Source: Kiritimatiellia bacterium (GTDB taxonomy: Bacteria; Verrucomicrobiota; Kiritimatiellia; SLAD01). From it: a DNA stretch of 7,482 bases. The notes under the pieces are model-generated. The model worked only from the letters and a program-made list of their open reading frames with translations. It made no database searches and was not told where the DNA came from. Location: positions 1 through 7,482 of the forward strand of contig SKZA01000020.1 in NCBI GenBank assembly GCA_007127595.1, given 5' to 3'. The position numbers and the translations under genes were made by a program. Position 1 is the first letter of the stretch. Every line of letters begins with the position of its first letter. This document shows positions 5,537-7,482 of the stretch, piece after piece.

Positions 5537-6832
5537 TTAAGCGTTAAACGTTTTCCTTCTCCACTTCGCCACGAACATCGCCCCGCAGGGACCGTGCCAG
5601 GGGAGGATCCACGCCGAACCGCGGCATTCCTTGCGCGTCAGTGGATGGATAAACGATTGCGGAATAAAATCAGGGTGGGCTTCCTCAAAAGCGCGCACTT
5701 GTGATACGGTTTCTTCTGAGGTCAGCGTGCACACCGCATAAATTAACGTGCCGCCGTCTCTCACGGCGCGCGAGGCGTGGCGGAGAAGTTCAAACTGTAG
5801 TGCGATCAATTCCGTTACCCGCTCGTAGGGCATTCTCCAACGCGCGTCCGGTGCGCGCGACCACGTACCCATCCCGCTGCACGGGGCGTCGATCAGCACC
5901 CCGTCAAACAGGCTATCCATCTTCACCTCTCGAGCATCCGACGGGATCACCTTAAGCGGCGCTTGAGCCTTTTGACAAAGGGCACGCCGCTTTAATTCCC
6001 GTACCGCATCTTCCCGCGGTTCGGTGGCCAGAATGCGGCCTTCATATTTCATCAGGTCGGCCAGGTGCAGTGTCTTTCCGCCCGCGCCGGCGCATACGTC
6101 CCACCATGATTCTTTGGGGTGCGGGTCCGCAATCAAGCCCACGCATTGGGATGCCAGATCCTGAATGGCGAGAAAAGGTGATACATGATCGATATGCGCG
6201 CGACTCAGCGGGGCGGCGACTTGTGCGGCGTCGGGCAGATCAGAATGTATCTCCGGTTCATAGTCCAGGTCGCGCAGCGTACGCAGGCCGATCTCCCGTT
6301 CTGGTCGTCGAAAGCGCAACCACGTCGGCGGCCGATGCTGGCAGGAAGCAAGGAGGGCGTCGACAAAGTGTTCGCGTTCTTCACTCTCGGGAATAGCCAT
6401 ATGTTCGACAGCCCAAGAGGGAGCCAACAGTTCCGGTGTTGGCGTCGAGGTCCGTTTGGTCGCCCGCGACAGGCCGGCTGCCTTGTCGTTCAGGTCGAGC
6501 GATCCCCATGGTGCAAGCGGCGTTTCGTCGGCCATGAAAGCCATGAGGGGGTGGATGTCATTTGCATCCAACGCGTGTGCGAGGGCTACATCGGTGGCAG
6601 CGATGGCCGACTCATTGGAATAGAGCCAACCCCGCCAGCGGAACCACGAGAAAACGGTGTCTGAGATGAGGCGCCGCGTCTTCGAGCCAAATGCTCTATT
6701 GGCACGGAAGAGCTCCGCCAGATATCTGTCGGCTGGGCAGCCCCGGTGCACGGCCGTCTCCGCGCCGCGCACGGCGGAGAGTACGCGGTCGGCTTGTGCG
6801 GGATAGCTTGATGGCACGTCGCGGTTCATCAT
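5537..6832 (-). CDS. RsmB/NOP-family RNA (cytosine-C5) methyltransferase
   Basis: This enzyme family transfers a methyl group from S-adenosylmethionine to C5 of a cytosine in RNA, usually 16S rRNA. The 431-residue protein has a helical N-terminal region (about 30-90, DRYLAELFRANRAFGSKTRR) that resembles the NusB-like RNA-binding part of RsmB-type enzymes. The C-terminal Rossmann catalytic domain carries SAM motif I DVCAGAGGKTLHLA (245-258), an acidic residue after strand 2 (Glu271), motif IV IDAPCSGMGTW (314-324) with Cys318, and motif VI YAVCTLTSEE (365-374). Cys368 is the expected nucleophile and Cys318 the release cysteine. The ends LPWHGPCGAMFVAKWRR are typical of the family C-terminus. 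Two adjacent ATG codons (6832 and 6829) give the start; neither has a clear Shine-Dalgarno. The target base cannot be deduced, so RsmB or RsmF is left open. It is convergent with kamA and divergent from the NDK-like gene. Confidence 0.88.
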   Translation of the reverse strand: MMNRDVPSSYPAQADRVLSAVRGAETAVHRGCPADRYLAELFRANRAFGSKTRRLISDTVFSWFRWRGWLYSNESAIAATDVALAHALDANDIHPLMAFMADETPLAPWGSLDLNDKAAGLSRATKRTSTPTPELLAPSWAVEHMAIPESEEREHFVDALLASCQHRPPTWLRFRRPEREIGLRTLRDLDYEPEIHSDLPDAAQVAAPLSRAHIDHVSPFLAIQDLASQCVGLIADPHPKESWWDVCAGAGGKTLHLADLMKYEGRILATEPREDAVRELKRRALCQKAQAPLKVIPSDAREVKMDSLFDGVLIDAPCSGMGTWSRAPDARWRMPYERVTELIALQFELLRHASRAVRDGGTLIYAVCTLTSEETVSQVRAFEEAHPDFIPQSFIHPLTRKECRGSAWILPWHGPCGAMFVAKWRRKTFNA

Positions 6833-6908
6833 GTGTGATTATTCAGACTTGCACCTTCAATGCCAGCATCATAACGTGTGCCCCAAATTACTTTACGGAG
6901 GCTGCGCG
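6833..6908. promoter_or_regulatory. Divergent intergenic spacer with promoter candidates
   Basis: The 76 bases between two divergent start codons must hold promoters for both unless transcription comes from farther away. On the minus strand TATGAT (6873 down to 6868) is a good -10 for the methyltransferase gene, with a leader of about 28 bases, but no clear -35 is present. On the plus strand TTGCAC (6849-6854) and CATAAC (6870-6875) form only a weak pair. GGAGG at 6897-6901 is a strong Shine-Dalgarno for the plus-strand gene, 7 bases before its ATG. Confidence 0.3.
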
Positions 6909-7482
6909 ATGGCGAAAGAGTTGGCATTTGCATTGATAACACCCTATTCCCTGATGAAATCCCGTACGGGTGGCATTATCGGGCGTCTCCTCGTGCGGAG
7001 CCGATTGGACCTCGTGGGCACCCGCATGATCGCACCGAGCAAGGAGTTGGTCGAAAAGTATGCCGAAATGCTGAGGCGGCACGGCGACACAAAAGGAACC
7101 GGCATTGATGAGGGTTCCCTGCTCTCTGAATACGTACTCAACAATTTCATGCCCGACCCCCAAACCGGCAAACGGCGCCGCGTCATGTTGCTCTTGTTCG
7201 AAGGAGAAAGCGCGGTGGCTAAAGTTAATCGCGCGCTCGGTCGTTTCACCGAGGTCATTCAGTCCGCCGAATCCGTGCGCGACACCTATGGCGACCTCAT
7301 TCGCGACACAAAGGGGAACGTTACGTTTATCGAGCCGGCCGCGATCTCGGGGGCCACGGCGGAAAAGACACAGGAAGCGCTGCGTCTATGGGCGGATATG
7401 AGTGAGGCCGATGTAGGTGTGGTATCCAATGTAAGTGACGTGGCTGAAGGCGAGGATGTCGAGAGAACGTTGGTTATGCTCA
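6909..7482 (+). CDS. NDK-fold protein, active site not canonical (3' partial)
   Basis: The frame is open to the window end (191 residues seen), so the gene is truncated here. The start is fixed by GGAGG at 6897-6901. The opening ELAFALITPYSLMKSRTGGIIGRLL and the later VMLLLFEGESAVAKVNRALG and SVRDTYGDL follow the order of nucleoside-diphosphate kinases, which transfer gamma-phosphate between nucleotides through a phospho-histidine. Two features differ from true NDKs. The invariant lysine of the IKPD motif is replaced (LITPY, Thr11). After VRDTYGDL, where NIIHGSDS with the catalytic histidine is expected, the sequence is NVTFIEPAAISGA with no histidine. The protein also continues well beyond the NDK domain. 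I infer a non-catalytic or repurposed NDK-like protein, perhaps nucleotide binding. Automated pipelines may label it plain NDK. Confidence 0.7.
   Translation, partial: MAKELAFALITPYSLMKSRTGGIIGRLLVRSRLDLVGTRMIAPSKELVEKYAEMLRRHGDTKGTGIDEGSLLSEYVLNNFMPDPQTGKRRRVMLLLFEGESAVAKVNRALGRFTEVIQSAESVRDTYGDLIRDTKGNVTFIEPAAISGATAEKTQEALRLWADMSEADVGVVSNVSDVAEGEDVERTLVML

Overview
The window is a gene-dense piece of a bacterial chromosome with moderately high GC. It holds five complete protein genes and one that runs off the right edge, with short intergenic gaps. No rRNA, tRNA, CRISPR array or complete transposase gene is visible. The secreted DUF4139-like protein and the unusual NDK-fold protein remind me of genomes from the PVC group, in particular Kiritimatiellota, Lentisphaerota or Verrucomicrobiota. 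That is an impression from protein style and not a proven placement.

Layout: positions 1-241 are a non-coding leader with a strong GC-rich palindrome (29-92) and a possible extended -10 promoter. A tight three-gene plus-strand cluster follows, with gaps of 9 and 10 bases: a secreted DUF4139-like protein with a C-terminal coiled coil (242-2224), a small three-helix membrane protein (2234-2605) and an FAD-dependent L-2-hydroxyglutarate oxidase, LhgO (2616-3812). The first two genes may make partner envelope proteins. LhgO is metabolite repair or lysine/glutarate catabolism and may simply share the transcript.

Positions 3813-4178 are non-coding and hold the most structured DNA in the window, a ~263-bp palindromic element (3849-4111). 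It has 20-bp perfect terminal inverted repeats, two hairpins with the same stem near its two ends, and a nested central stem. It looks like a non-autonomous mobile element or a large structured RNA, possibly a remnant of an IS200/IS605-type (TnpB) element. Directly downstream is a radical-SAM, PLP-dependent lysine 2,3-aminomutase (4179-5339) with all recognised catalytic residues.

Positions 5340-5536, between convergent genes, contain two copies of a palindromic ~39-nt repeat with a compensatory base-pair change, bracketed by two near-identical hairpins in inverted orientation. On the minus strand, 5537-6832 encodes an RsmB/NOP-type RNA cytosine-C5 methyltransferase. A 76-bp divergent spacer separates it from a plus-strand gene (6909 to the window end) with a nucleoside-diphosphate-kinase fold whose catalytic lysine and histidine are not visible at their expected places.

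Overall this looks like core/housekeeping sequence with two repeat-rich intergenic regions. I do not see a multi-gene defence or biosynthetic system. The candidates for novelty are the 3849-4111 element, the convergent-gene repeats and the NDK-like protein.
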